From Stromatinia cepivora (lineage: Eukaryota > Ascomycota > Leotiomycetes > Helotiales > Sclerotiniaceae), in NCBI GenBank assembly GCA_014898415.1, contig RCTD01000007.1, positions 806,001 to 870,000 on the forward strand: DNA of 64,000 nucleotides, in the 5' to 3' direction. The position numbers and the translations under genes are program-made. The notes beneath the pieces were generated by a model, which was not told the DNA's origin, did not search any database, and saw nothing but the letters and a program-made list of their open reading frames with translations. Positions 34,068-46,264 of this stretch are shown piece after piece (position 1 is the first letter of the stretch; every line of letters begins with the position of its first letter).

Positions 34068-35613
34068 TTATCTCTCCCACGTACAATCAATGGTGTCATG
34101 GTTGGGGAAGCCACATCTTTGGCAGTGTCTGTCGCAAAAGTACCATTGGCATTCAACTAAGGCACAATGCAAACCCTTTTTCGGGGCATGTTCGACGGTG
34201 AGATGATCTTCTCCGCATTTCTGGCAGCCACCATGTATTTTAGGACACTCATATCCCATATGCTGTCCTAGTTCGCCGCACATACAGCACTTGGATTTGC
34301 ATAGTATCGCTGGGTGAGGAGGTTGTTTGTACAACACACAGATTCGGGCTTGGCACAGAACTTCACAACCGGAAAGCTCATGTCGTGGTAATTTCCTGCA
34401 AAGGCACCTCCTATATGCTTCGGAACAATCGTTGCGTTGGTGATTCTTCTCACCAGAGTAACCACAGATCGCTCTGCAGGCTATTTCCTGGTGGTCAGTC
34501 TGTTCACAAATTTCGCACTCAATAACAGGTCCGATGGCCAAATTTGCATCGGCCGGTTTTGATTTCTGTTCTTCAACTTGTTCTTGCTTCACTAGTCCTT
34601 GAGTTGGCTCGTCTTCAAACTTAATCAACGCAGATGAAGAAGGGTGGATTAAAGGGCGAGGCCTGTTGCCGGCGGCAAGGCGACGGACCTCTGAAATCCT
34701 GGCGACGGTTTCTGAGTGCCGCAACACCCCCTCGGTTTTTCATCTGCATTGCAGAGAGGCGTTGAGTTCCACGATTGGAAACAGAACCGGCCATGGGAAA
34801 TCTAACAGCTGGTCCTGATTGTTGCTCTTGAGATTTTTCTGTCTCCAGGCTTACCTTTGAATCAGTTTCAGATTTAGTAGGTTCAAATGGCATATTCTTC
34901 TGCCTTTTGTTGTTCGAGGCAGAGTACTCCATATTCTCATTGGCCGCGTTTTGCGGGTTTGGTGATGCACGAGGCGCTGGCCTCTTGTTACGTCTATTGC
35001 GACCTTGTGAATTTTTACCACGGTTCATTCCGCGTCCACGGTCTGACCTTGATTGCATTTGTCTGTTAGATTCAGCATCTTGCTGTCTATATTGTGAAGG
35101 CTGATGCATCGATCCTTGACCATTGCCATAATGCGGCCCCTCATTTCGAGATGGTCCATAATTTCGCGGCTCATTTCTAAATGGTCCTTGCCCATGAGCA
35201 TCTTGCTGACTGTAATGTGGCTGCTGAAATGGAAAGTCTGGCCCATTCCAAAAATATGGTCCCTCATTTGGAGGAGAGCCATTGTATTGGGGCGCAAAAT
35301 CATCCCGGTAAAATGGTTGTTCGTAACCTTGGGGAGGCGGATAGTTTTGACCAAACCGATAAAAGTCTCCTGGACCATTTCGATCTGGATATCCAGAAAA
35401 CCGGTCACCTTGCCCATTTCCATTATTGGGTGGGAATTCCTGACCGTTATAGTAACCACCAGTCTGATTAGGATTCTGGTAGTTGTCATGCCAGTTTCCA
35501 CTTCTCTGTGGAAAATCCTGACGATTATTGTTTTGATATGATCCATAACCATTTCGACTAGGTCCTCGATTCATATTGCCATATTGGCCATTTCTTGAAT
35601 AGTTGTTGTTCAT
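34068..35613 (-). CDS. N/G/Q-rich, zinc-knuckle protein; apparent frameshift
   Basis: Starts at ATG 35613 (MNNNYSRNGQYGNMNRG). Residues 1-190 are Asn/Gly/Gln/Tyr-rich (prion-like), followed by a basic RGRGMNRGKNSQGRNRRNKR segment, typical of RNA-binding proteins. The first frame stops at 34621. The second (to TAA 34068) carries Cys/His clusters: CEICEQTDHQEIAC and CQRCGFPNHDTIDC are exact C-x2-C-x4-H-x4-C zinc knuckles, with about five more irregular Cys/His repeats between. Dropping one base in the C5 run at 34727-34731 (minus-strand GGGGG) would join the two frames as one ~515-residue protein; no splice pair does this well. So this is either a sequencing slip or a real frameshift. Likely role: RNA binding or processing; target unknown. 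Confidence 0.65.
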
Positions 35614-36308
35614 TTTTCTTGCACAAAGGGTAAATGCCTCAATTTTGATGTTTGTGGTTGTGATTTTGCTTTTTTAAAAGTGCGCGAGGTAGGAAGAAAA
35701 AACTTCGCGTGGATGGAAATTCGCGCTATTTTTTCACGTGCCATGACAGATTCATCTTCATCCCTGATCACTTTGTGGGTTGATAGGCATTGCAATATGT
35801 ACCAATGTGCTCAATAACCACATCATGCCGGCTCTTCCTTAGGTCCTCCCCTCCACTCAGCTTAAGAAACTTCTTCGCTCGGCCCAAGTTCTCACGGATT
35901 TTCCTCCCCAGCTTTTAGCTACCACAAGACATGCTTACTCCAATGCTTCAGCTTTTAGTGCTGCAACTTTGATAAGTACCGCGCTGTTCTGGGAAAAGAC
36001 ACCGAGAAGGATGATGAAATCTTATTGCCTTTGCTGTGATAATTTTTAATCAAAGCATGCGTGTTTGTGTATCGAGTAGTGTCCGAGTGGAGCTTCGTGT
36101 AGCAGCTTGAGAATATACTTTGCCACTTTGGTCCGCATAGTTCGAGAGGGTGTAGATGAGACTTGGGGGGGGGTGAGGCGATTGTTCTGTTCCGGCCTCA
36201 AATGTAGCAGTTTGGAATTTGATATTGACTCTTAATGAAGGTTAATGGATTAATCATTAATATGTTGATAGCTCTGAAATTGAAGAGTGAAATCCAAAAA
36301 CTTCCAGC
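35614..36308. other. Intergenic
   Basis: Promoter of the zinc-knuckle gene on the right half of its start and the 3' region of the next leftward gene. A G9 homopolymer (36165-36173) is present. No gene seen. Confidence 0.5.
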
Positions 36309-38170
36309 TCAAAGAAGTACTATCTTATCCTCCGAAAGTTGAAAGACGCTTTCCCAGCTCACATTATTTGAATGAGTATCCCTGAGAGACCAGATCTTCT
36401 CCAGCAGAGGTAAAATGGTACTCCGATGATGCACGAAGGGATCATTCAATGGTAGTGAAGAGAATATGTTTCTGAAAATGTTTCGGTCTTCTGCTTTAGC
36501 CACACATCCAAAGATATACAAAGGACAAACGATAGCGCGAAACAAATCTCCACGTGGCAAGGTCGGAAGCATCATCGTCGGTTCAGCGATAATATTATGA
36601 AAGTCCGGATTCTCTTCAACACCTTTGAACCCCCCAACGACAAGTTCTAAATATAAGTGAGCAGCACGAGTAAAGATTTGCGTGATGATTTCATGAGGGC
36701 TGATTGGTGAATTGGCATGCGAGTTCGATTTTGGATTTGTAATACGAAGTTCTGACAAGAACTGCTCATTTAGTCCACGTCGGATGGTTTGTCTAATGTC
36801 ATCGGCCTGAGTCTTGAATGAATAAGCATCAAAGGTACCATTCTGAAGTCCGTGCCGTTGGGATTCATGTAGTATAGCAATACGACCTATTTCTCTCATA
36901 ACCCAGTTCTTGCAACCCATAACTTTCTCCAACTTAATCTGAGGTCTCGCCCCGAGTGCCACGGGGTGAAGGTCAAGGAGTTGTGGTGGCTTTCCTGTAG
37001 TTAGATAAGATACTATGTCTAACTACATAACCACTCCTGAAAGAAATAAGAAGATTATGGAGGGTTCGCTACCCGTCAATTCCTGTGCCGCTCGTAGCGT
37101 GTTGGAAGTTGACTCATCATTGATCATGAAGCCAAGCTCGGTGTCATGTTTTCGGTACCTCTGACCAAGGAGATCCGTGGCAGCACGTAGATGAATTTGC
37201 CAAGAACTTTTGCGTACACCAAAAAGCTGTTTGTAAGATTCAGTAAGGGTTGACTAAACTATGCAGTACACAAAAGAAGAAACTTACCTCGAAAAAGACG
37301 AGTTGAACAACACAAGCCATGATTCCAAGACCACTTTCCGGGAGAATCGAGTTACAATCAACAGAATGCTGGGTGGATCTGATTGCATTCTGAAATTCAG
37401 TCAAGCAAATGGCAAGGTGACTCTCTTGTTCAGCGATACTGGGTTTTGTACACCCGCCGTGACTTTTTTTCACGAAGTACAACACAGCGTTGATACGCAC
37501 TGAGACCAATAGATGCATGATATAATGGTTTAGTTTTCAAAAGAAGCGAAAGTAACCATCCTCGTTCTCCTTTGGCCACTTCAGGCTTATACATGGGGTA
37601 TTGTAGTGGAAAGACATTATCCAAGACATGCATTAGTAAAGCGGCTTCACCACCAGCAACCAACTGTGTACCCAGAAGAATGTTTCCACTATCTGGTATT
37701 AGGGCCTATGTTCTGTTAATCATTCATAAATGCTCACTGTTCTTTCATCTTACCATCGAAGTATCAGCTGATGTACTTTGCGCTGATTGAGCAGGAGAAG
37801 ACTCTGAAGATGCCTTCTTATGACCCCCATCTTCAATAACAGTGGGACTCTCTTTTGAGAATAGACTTACGGGCTTCGGTGCGAGATTGATGGTGGAAGC
37901 CTCTCTATTACCACCATTATTCTGACCCCTATCCAAACCAGCTAGCTGACCCTTTCGACGTGATGTGTGCTTGACAATTTGTTTGATACTATTAGCCATT
38001 TCTTTCTCCCTTGGTCCATTATCCATCCATTCAGGCTTTATTCCATACCCATAGTATGTAATCACAAAAGATTCACATGTTGAACATGGTGATGGTTTTC
38101 GTTCGTCACACTTCTTCTTCCGCAAACGGCAGGTCCAACAACCATTTTTACTTCTGAGTACACCATTCAT
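36309..38170 (-). pseudogene. Zn2Cys6 transcription factor gene with frameshift and nonsense codon
   Basis: Exons 38170-37754, 37705-37288 and 37226-36309, introns 48 and 61 bp. The N-terminus has the zinc cluster GCWTCRLRKKKCDERKPSPC, STC, then VITYYGYGIKPEWMD, typical of the large fungal family with the Fungal_trans_2 middle region. In exon 2 the coding frame shifts at the T7 run 37464-37470 (minus A7): LREKK before, SHGGCTKPSIAEQESHLA after. In exon 3 a TAG (37025-37023) interrupts VVM-stop-LDIVSYLTTGKPPQLLDLH, where this family has a conserved Trp. Downstream the family pattern continues (VMGCKNWVMREIGRIA; IFTRAAHLYLELVV; CPLYIFGCVAKAED). Two lesions in one gene suggest a pseudogene; assembly errors are not excluded. 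Confidence 0.75.
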
Positions 38171-39926
38171 CGAGAAAATACCAAGAGTATAGAGTTTGTT
38201 TGAAGAAGTAATTAAGGAAGCTGGTTTCTATTCACAATGCTTCAGTAATGACAACTTCGAGCATCTGGACGTTGTTTCAATTGCCTAGAAGTCCATGTAA
38301 ATATCATCTTCAACTAGCGGCCGCCCCCGCAAGAGGTGTATCACCGTCGCATCAATTCAGCCACAGCCACAGTCATACTCAAATATTGACATCAGAACTA
38401 CCGAAGCACCAAACAGTTATGAACAATCAATTTCCAATATTAAACGAGAAAAAAGACGCAAATTTCTCTACTGGTGCTTGAATTACCAAAGGTCACGATT
38501 CTCCCTACCCACCCGAGTGCTCAAAAATACACCTCTGGGACAGGGGAAGAGGAAACGCAAAAGGCTATGCATATCCATAGGAGAATCTATTGTTCAAAGA
38601 CGAGTAAGGTACATCTGCTAAAAAATCTCCAAATTTTCAGCAGCTCCGGAATCGCTCCTCATCAGTACCAATAGCTACGGAAATCCATAATGCTTGCCCG
38701 AACTTTACAAGACACCTTGATATCTACACTATGTAGTGGAACTAATATTTAGTATCTAGAAACTTATCGTTTATCATATCACTAACCATCTTCACAAATC
38801 CAACATCATATCCAAATCCCATATCGACAAATGCGAAACTTTAAAGAAAAGATGGACAATTCAACAATCGCATGTGAACCTGACATGCAACAATACCTAA
38901 TCTTCCCACGACTAATTGATTAACTTCCTATTAGTCTATTTAACCTCGAGGTCTAGATTCCCCTCTCGCCACTAGTATATAAAAAGAACACAATAGTAAT
39001 TACTATTAGTTGAACTACTTAGTTCAGATACCTAACATACCTTAGCAACAAATGAGATGGGACTCTAGAATCGCATACAGGGTAATGAATTAACTAAAAG
39101 TCTTGAAGTATACTAGTTTCCAGCCGTTATAAATTTATAACTTTGTGACGTTTGCGATATGCAGGTGTCAAGATGACAGACAGTAATTAGTTCTGACTCG
39201 ACTTTTTAGTATCAAACTCTAGTTAGCTAGTAACACCCACGCTATACTTCTTCTGGGATACTATTGAAGAAATATGATGTAGAAAAGCAGGAAAATGTCT
39301 AGAGCAAGATAGGATTTTCATAGTTTGATTCTTATAACCCACTTTTTTTAACTAGTCACCAGTACCATTAGAGGAGGGAAGATCGGCATATCAAGTTTAA
39401 ATGGACAACAAGAGAGGGGAATCTAAATGTTGGCCATTCACTCGTAATGTAGATCAGATTAAAGCAAACCTAATCTATGGCCAAAAATGCAGGTACTTTC
39501 TCCTTCCCACCTCAGGAAAACAATTTGGGTGTAAATTCCAAGAAACTTAACTTGATGTTACTCCATCTGTGCCGTGCGAATAGTGGCATATTTCTTAATT
39601 GCACATGTCACTCTGTACCCTCAGAACGCACTGTTGATTCACGAATATTGAACACCCGAGGTGATAAAAAATTATATGACTATTATTATTACGTAGTATA
39701 TTTTGTGGCCATAAAAGTCGTAACTCGTCCTGAATGTATGCATCTCAATCCTCCAAGAATAAAACCAAAAATCGCACCCTCTCCTCCGCTTTCAAAATTA
39801 GAAATTAAAATCAAAAACTCGAAGATTCTCATCCGAACATCCACAGCTCCCCGTCTGTGATTAAGAATTCAATGTAAACTTCCAAAAATCCAACAGCCAC
39901 TCTCTAGTACCCAATGTCAATTTACA
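38171..39926. other. Intergenic, 1.75 kb
   Basis: Lies upstream of the leftward regulator and downstream of the next leftward gene. Short open stretches (38248-38481, 39477-39860) have no motifs. No repeat or RNA gene seen. Confidence 0.5.
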
Positions 39927-41630
39927 CTATCTTAAAGTGCATTGAATCTCCGCTATTGCTGTTGAGTTTTGATCCCACATATCCTTCAATGTTCTGGTTC
40001 TCAAAATTTTTTCCTTCCACCCATGACACGGTTTCAAGGCTGATGAAGCCTTTCTGACCACGGAATTTGAGATTGAAGATTTGGAAAAACGTTTTTTGAG
40101 GTTGGGCTTCTTTGGTTCAGGAAGATCCAGCTCCTTTCTGCGTCTTCTGCAGAATGCGTCCTCGTCCTCGTCTTCCTGAAACTCCTGACCTGCCTCTCGA
40201 GCAGGTCCCGGACAGTCACAGTGAAATCCTGGGGTTCCCTTCTCATTACATCCAGGCGAATGCTTCAGATGGGAAACATGTATGATTGAACGAGATTTAT
40301 CAGTTGAACTGGACCAAGCCTGAAGCGTAGGCTTTGAAGGTGATTTGTCGGGAATATCGAGTGGTTCGATGGTACAGTAACCAGAATCTTTCCTGAGAAA
40401 AGGTAGGAGAGGTGGAGAACGATCGATTCTCTTTCCAAATGCGAGTACTGCCCTGTAATTATGACGACTATGATTCTCCGGGCGGAGAAACTTGGCTAAG
40501 TCATTATTATCCTCATGATTTATCCATGCAAGTGGGCCCCCTTCGCCTTCATTATAACCTAAACTATAAACCCAGCGGACAAGTACCCCCCCCAGTAGCG
40601 GCATACCTCCTCCGTAATTTCTTTTTTCCCAGCAATCCCAGGTCCGACCACTAGATCCAGTAAAAATTTTGAGGGGTTCGAGTTGGTAAGGCATTTCTTC
40701 CGTATGTTTGCTGAAAATGTACATCATTCGAGCGTCGTAAAGATGAGCCGTCCGCTCAACCATGATACTCCTCCGACAGATATCGATTTCCTTTGTGATC
40801 CATACCCATCTTCCATTGATCAAATGATTCTTAACCAAGTCAAAACCGGTTACTCCAAGACTTTGATCTTCCGTGGGCAGGTCTGCAAAATTTCTCCAGT
40901 CGTTGAGTAAATAATCGTTATGATCAATTCGCAGGACACAATGATTCAACATATCCTGTGATAGATCTTTAGAAAGTACAATACTTGTCTCCTTCCAAGT
41001 GATCTCATCCAAATTGGTAACACGTTCTGAGAACTGAAATATGGGTATTAACTTTATGCGTCCACCTGACCCGTTAACCTTTCGTGGATAAAGATCATCC
41101 TTCGCATGAACATATACGAATTTAATACCATCTTGGGATTGCGTTTGCGAGATAGTCTTTTTGCGTTTTCGAATTTCTGACTGATGATTATATCTGGGTA
41201 TGATGGATCGGACAAAACTCAAATCCTGTGAGACGGGCTCTAGATCCTTTTGAAGGTCTTGCTCTATAACCAATGATGGTAGAGCTGGTTTGTGAAATTT
41301 GGTGTCCTCTCCCTTTCGATAATCGAGAATCTCTTTCATTTCTTGGGAATGCTGTTCCTCGGAGAGTATTTGCTCGAAGATTTCCTTCGAGGTCTTAGGG
41401 CCAAAATGAATTTGTCCGTCACGCATTTGAATTTCCGAAGCAATGACTTGGAGTTCCGGAATGATTACTAGAGGACGTAAAGGTGAAATTACCCTTGAAA
41501 TCACTGGCAGTCTTTGAAGTTTGCATCCCGGTAGTATGTAGTTATTAGGAATGTAGGAGGACGGGGGATTATCTTTCAAGATACTACCCTCCTTTCCCCC
41601 TGACGCAAGTTCCTCATCGGTAGTCATCAT
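39927..41630 (-). CDS. Hypothetical protein, 567 residues, single exon
   Basis: One uninterrupted frame from ATG 41630 (a second ATG follows directly) to the stop at 39927. I recognise no domain. The middle (residues ~170-390) is mixed and probably folded, with GRIKLIPIFQFSERVTNLDE and WVWITKEIDICRRSIMVERT. Around residue 470-500 there are HSPGCNEKGTPGFHCDC and then FQEDEDEDAFCRRRRKELDL, with a basic stretch after it. The Cys/His spacing is not a standard finger. A length of 1.7 kb without stops and ordinary codon use make it a real gene. Function unknown. Confidence 0.8.
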   Translation of the reverse strand: MMTTDEELASGGKEGSILKDNPPSSYIPNNYILPGCKLQRLPVISRVISPLRPLVIIPELQVIASEIQMRDGQIHFGPKTSKEIFEQILSEEQHSQEMKEILDYRKGEDTKFHKPALPSLVIEQDLQKDLEPVSQDLSFVRSIIPRYNHQSEIRKRKKTISQTQSQDGIKFVYVHAKDDLYPRKVNGSGGRIKLIPIFQFSERVTNLDEITWKETSIVLSKDLSQDMLNHCVLRIDHNDYLLNDWRNFADLPTEDQSLGVTGFDLVKNHLINGRWVWITKEIDICRRSIMVERTAHLYDARMMYIFSKHTEEMPYQLEPLKIFTGSSGRTWDCWEKRNYGGGMPLLGGVLVRWVYSLGYNEGEGGPLAWINHEDNNDLAKFLRPENHSRHNYRAVLAFGKRIDRSPPLLPFLRKDSGYCTIEPLDIPDKSPSKPTLQAWSSSTDKSRSIIHVSHLKHSPGCNEKGTPGFHCDCPGPAREAGQEFQEDEDEDAFCRRRRKELDLPEPKKPNLKKRFSKSSISNSVVRKASSALKPCHGWKEKILRTRTLKDMWDQNSTAIAEIQCTLR

Positions 41631-42100
41631 TGCAGATGAGCTCAGGACAGATGATTATATCGAAGAAAGGGAAGGTGGAAAACGGAAGAGATTCGAGAGC
41701 AAAGGAAAGTTCCAAAAGACAAAATAGCCGAGGGAGGGCGAGAAAGTTGGGGTGGGAGAGATGGAAATGTAAGAACGTAGTACGTGGGCAGTGTTTAATG
41801 TATTGAATTAAAGAAAATGATGTAGATTATGTAAAAGAAGAAATATGGAAAAGAGTGTGGGGATTTTGAGATTCCCCAGCTACTAGTGGCATCATTTGAA
41901 CTACAATCCACTAGTCAGTATACTAAAAGGAGCCAAACCATTAACCTTTTTCTACCCCGCCCATAATACCCAGAACGATGCCGGCACTCAAAATCCACGG
42001 TAACAAAGTCATAAGCGTCAAACAGCCAAAAAAGCATCAAAATCCACATGAAGTCGTCCAATAATGCACAGTCCGGCGTAGCGACCATACCTCAGATACG
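41631..42100. other. Intergenic
   Basis: About 470 bp: upstream region of the 567-residue gene and 3' end of the next leftward gene. Purine-rich, nothing else seen. Confidence 0.5.
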
Positions 42101-43826
42101 TCATCCATCGATAAGATTTCCCTCCATATCATTACGATTTCTCGCTCTCTCCATGATATCATCCTTTGAATTTTGTGTAATAAGTTTTTGCTCTTCCAGG
42201 CGGTTTATTCCTTGCTGAATGTGTTCGATATGAACGGACAAGGGTATATCGATTCTGTCACGTAGCAGCTCTGGTGCGGCTACCCTTTCTCGCAAATCCT
42301 CCAGACCAGAACCAATCTGTTGAAGCTTGATCAGAGTTCCCGAGACATGAGCTAAAGCAATTTTACGTCTGTCCCCAATATCTTTCAACAAATTGAGCTG
42401 GCCATTGAGTTTGTTGATCTTGCCTCGATGACCACCAAGCCATGCCCATAATTCCGATAAGGTCTCATCCTTGCTAGCTTGTACTTGAACACCGTCTCTT
42501 ACTGTGATTCCGTGAATAATCTCTAAACGATCTTCTAAATTATTTAGAACCATCAATAGAGCTTGTGCTTCGACGACCAATCGGGAAATTTCTTCTTCCA
42601 CAGCTCGAGTATGCTCCACATACTGATCAAGAATGAGTCTTTCAGAAAATTTGATAGGCTGGAACGGTGCAAGTATTTTATCGTTAACAAAGGCTCCGAT
42701 CAAACCACGGGAAGTTTCGCGCTCTTGAATACCATCAAGAACTCGTGAGGTCCAACGTGTGATAGAAATGACACTATCTACCGCTCTACCCACATGACTA
42801 TTGAACTTTGTAAGGTCCCATGATGCAATCTTTGCTGTGTCGATGAATCCATCAAATTCCAGAACGAGCTCGTTCCTGAAATTGAAAGTATTAGCATTCA
42901 GCTCTTGTAATGGGACTGATTTTGCATTCCTTCAGGCTACAAGACTCGTAATGAAAGGGCTCGCCCAGTTAAAAGGGTCGAATGATTGCTTACCTTGACC
43001 TGAGTTGGCTGTATCGTACAAGTTGGCGAAGGTCTCTAAGGAAACTTTCCCCACGTTTCATATCTAGTGGTAGTGAGACTCCCCCAGCACTTTCCTTCAA
43101 GATGTCTTCGAACTGAGATTGAACCATCATCACTTGTTCAAACTCAACTGGCACTTTTGCCCTATTGACGGGACCACCATTGTCGGTAGAACAGAATGGT
43201 AAGTTCAACAATGATGAACCTGGGAGTAGACAAATAGGAGATAATGATGCATAGATGGAAGTTGTAATCAGGCTTCGTGCAACGAGAGAAAATCCATAGA
43301 GTATGCAAATAGCAAGTAAGTAAGATAGGGGCGTCCGCAAAAGTCTGAGGGCACCTTTTAGAATCTCTAGAATCCATGTGAAAGCCATGATTGTATGATC
43401 GAAAAAAACAGTGAACATATCTTTGACGTCAGAATTTGGGCGATGGTGTGTATTAAAATTGATGGTGGAAGGGGCCAAAGGGGATTTATTATGAGACGGT
43501 TGCGTTCTTAATCGTATGCTTGGGCTTTCATGGCTAGTATCATGTCGTGAGTTTCTTCTCTTGGATTCCTGGAACCGCCTAGGACTTCTACTAGTGCTCT
43601 CACTCTGAGACCATGAAGCTTCTAAAGTTTCTGCGTCTAGAGGAGGCATCACAAACTCAGGGTCCGGAGATCGGTTGTTACCTCTGGTAGACCTTCGTGG
43701 GCTAGAAATTCTTGCTTGATGATCGTAATCTGCTTCGTTTGGTGGCAAATATTCATCGAACTCCTCCTCATTGCCATCTACCACCCATGATTCACCAAGT
43801 TGTAGGTTTGGTCTTCCACCACGCAT
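42101..43826 (-). CDS. Hypothetical membrane protein with coiled-coil C-terminus
   Basis: Exons 43826-42994 and 42875-42101 with a 118 bp intron (GTAAGC donor, TTTCAG acceptor); 535 residues. I chose ATG 43826 (MRGGRPNLQLGESWVV); the frame is open further upstream but without an ATG. Residues 1-130 are polar and Ser/Arg-rich (possible phosphorylation region). A long hydrophobic region around residues 140-200 (FTWILEILKGALRLL; LSYLLAICILYGFSL) indicates one or two membrane helices. The C-terminal 280 residues are helical with heptad-like character (AVEEEISRLVVEAQALLMVLN). Domain layout resembles single-anchor organelle or nuclear-envelope proteins, but I do not recognise the family. Confidence 0.85.
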
Positions 43827-44402
43827 TGTGGAAGGCGCGTTTGATCTTTTAGGTTTGCTCTGGCTCGTATTGTTTGCGATGATAGGTGATAACAATGAAA
43901 GTGATGTATGTAAACTATGTTGGCAACCGGAAGGATATATGCAGCACAGTAGCAAATATAAGGTGAGACGATGAGAAGTTCATAGAATGTGATAAGAAAT
44001 GATTAAAAAGAGCTAAATGTAGTAAAGATTTGTATATATTGGAAGTGTCAAAAGTAACTTTCATTCTGATTCATACTCTGGGGGGATAAATACTAGGTAA
44101 ATAGATGACGTTGTCTCATGATTTTGTTGTTATCGACTTTTCCCACCTATCGTAGCCCCGCAAAATAAATATATCCTGGAATTTTGTCTCTCCTTTCCAC
44201 CTTGGGTATATTTTTGTTTTTTTACCGGCTTCACGTAAAGCCACGTTCAGGTTCAGGCAATGTGTCGCGTCAACTCGTGATTAACCCCACCAACCACGGT
44301 TTTGGGGGAGTCTAGGCATGTAGTAACCATATTCGAACTTCTCCGAAAGCTGATTGAATATATAGAACCGCAGGATTAGGATCTTGATTCACAGTTATCG
44401 TG
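43827..44402. promoter_or_regulatory. Divergent promoter region, membrane protein / MST1
   Basis: 576 bp between two start codons pointing apart. Contains T-rich and CT-rich tracts (44176-44225). No specific site is claimed. Confidence 0.5.
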
Positions 44403-46028
44403 ATGGTCTCCTCTAGAGCCTTACGACTGTTCCAGCAAGGATTGAATGTCAAATCGACCTCACAATGTTCTCGATATTGGGCCCCAAAGAAGTCCAGCCA
44501 TGCAACAATTATCCTCACTCGTTCATGTGCGTCCTGCGAAAGTCCACCAACAAACTCGAATGTCGCAAAAGCTACCACAACTCTTCCAACCCCAGCAGCT
44601 GATCATCGACAGCTAGGAATCGAACAAGAGCTATTCACTACTTCTCCTTATAGTCCCGGCTCACCTCTATTTCTTCCTAAAGGTGCGCGCATGTTCAAAG
44701 CATTGACCGAATTTCTCAGTGCACAATATTCACATTTCGGTTTCGAAGAGGTCATAACACCTACAATATACAAAAAGTCATTATGGGAGAAATCGGGACA
44801 CTGGGAGAATTATGCCGAAGATATGTATTCAGTGGCTGGTCGTGGTGCGTCAGGAGAAACAATTGGAGGTCAAAAGGGAGAGAATGAAGAATATGGTTTG
44901 AAACCAATGAATTGTCCGGGTCATTGTTTAATATTTGCATCAAAACAAAGAAGCTATCGTGAGATGCCTATTAGATATACTGATTTCAGTCCATTGCACA
45001 GGAACGAGATATCCGGTGCTTTGAGCGGGTTAACTAGGGTACGAAGATTCCACCAAGATGATGGGCACATCTTTTGTCGACCTTCACAAATAGAGGAGGA
45101 GATCTCTAGTACATTGGAATTTGTGAGAATGGCGTACACAACATTGGGACTTGGCATGCATTATAGATTGGTATTGTCTACTCGACCAAGCGATCACTAC
45201 ATCGGAACAAAGGAAGAATGGGATAATGCCGAGACAGCATTAAAGCAGTCATTGGATAACAGTGGTCGAGAATGGACGATAAATGAAGGTGATGGAGCTT
45301 TCTATGGACCAAAGATTGACATCATTTTGAAAGATTCTGATGGAAAAGAGCATCAAACTGCAACGATTCAACTTGATTTTCAGTTACCGAAACGCTTCGA
45401 GTTAGAGTATCAAGCCCCCGCACCAGAGATTGAGGCAAAGGGAGAGACCACACATGACCCCATTCTGTTGGCTAAGCAAGGACCAGTGACGCCGGTTTTA
45501 ATCCATCGAGCTATCCTGGGGTCTGTCGAAAGAATGATGGCACTTTTAATAGAACATTACAATGGTCATTGGCCATTCTGGTTAAACCCTTCCAAAGTCA
45601 CCATCCTTACGGTCAATGATTCAGAAGTAGTTGTAAAATACGCGAAAATGGTCCAGAAACAACTAGCACAACAATCACATCACGACTTATGGCCAAGATC
45701 GCGTCACGCCATTGAAATTCCAATTGAGCTAGATGATAGTCCACGATCGCTCAAAAAGAAGATATCCGAAGCAAAACGAAAACGTTATGGGGCAATAATC
45801 GTTATAGGCAACAAAAATGTTGATAACAATACTGTCACAGTTGACTTATCAGGTATTCCACAGCCACAGGTTGGGCACTTGAGCCCGAAAAAGGATATTC
45901 GGGAGCTCTTAGGTAAAGATGTCATATTGGAAGATAGCAAGGCATGGGAAGAACAGTTAAATACGTTGAATATTGATCCTCTGAGGTTAAGGAACGTGTT
46001 TTCATCACTGCTCCATCGCTACATGTAA
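44403..46028 (+). CDS. MST1: Mitochondrial threonyl-tRNA synthetase
   Basis: Single exon, 541 residues from ATG 44403. The N-terminus (MVSSRALRLFQQGL...) is basic and hydroxylated with few acids, as for a mitochondrial presequence. Class II core: RQLGIEQELF and PGSPLFLPKGARMFKALTEF (motif 1 region), LKPMNCPGHC with the zinc-binding Cys, PLHRNEISGALSGLTRVRRF with QDDGHIFC (motif 2), GAFYGPKIDI, TIQLDFQLPKRFEL, and PVLIHRAILGSVERMMALL (motif 3). The C-terminal anticodon-binding domain follows (about residues 390-500). It lacks the N-terminal TGS/editing domains of the cytosolic enzyme, as expected for the Mst1 type. It charges mitochondrial tRNA-Thr in the matrix. Confidence 0.96.
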   Translation: MVSSRALRLFQQGLNVKSTSQCSRYWAPKKSSHATIILTRSCASCESPPTNSNVAKATTTLPTPAADHRQLGIEQELFTTSPYSPGSPLFLPKGARMFKALTEFLSAQYSHFGFEEVITPTIYKKSLWEKSGHWENYAEDMYSVAGRGASGETIGGQKGENEEYGLKPMNCPGHCLIFASKQRSYREMPIRYTDFSPLHRNEISGALSGLTRVRRFHQDDGHIFCRPSQIEEEISSTLEFVRMAYTTLGLGMHYRLVLSTRPSDHYIGTKEEWDNAETALKQSLDNSGREWTINEGDGAFYGPKIDIILKDSDGKEHQTATIQLDFQLPKRFELEYQAPAPEIEAKGETTHDPILLAKQGPVTPVLIHRAILGSVERMMALLIEHYNGHWPFWLNPSKVTILTVNDSEVVVKYAKMVQKQLAQQSHHDLWPRSRHAIEIPIELDDSPRSLKKKISEAKRKRYGAIIVIGNKNVDNNTVTVDLSGIPQPQVGHLSPKKDIRELLGKDVILEDSKAWEEQLNTLNIDPLRLRNVFSSLLHRYM

Positions 46029-46264
46029 GATATTAGAATTGTAAAATATCAAGAAGTAATTGTGACTTAGCTCTAGTAGGTACCTGGGTGATAATTTTAT
46101 GAGGTCCGAGCTTTCCATCAGACTTCTGGCTTCTCATGAACTTGCAACTTCAAGAAACTTGCAGAAAGCAATCATAATCCAAGACTTCCCAACATAAAAA
46201 TGCTTCACAATCTTTGATCAATAACTTACTACCAACAGCACTAACTAAAGTTAAAATTCACAAG

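Noticed and set aside
36961..37090. Intron (GTAGCG...CTACAG) to skip the TAG in the Zn2Cys6 gene
   Set aside because: It would remove residues that match the conserved family motif around the stop (LDIVSYLTTGKPPQLLDLH), so coding with a nonsense codon fits better.
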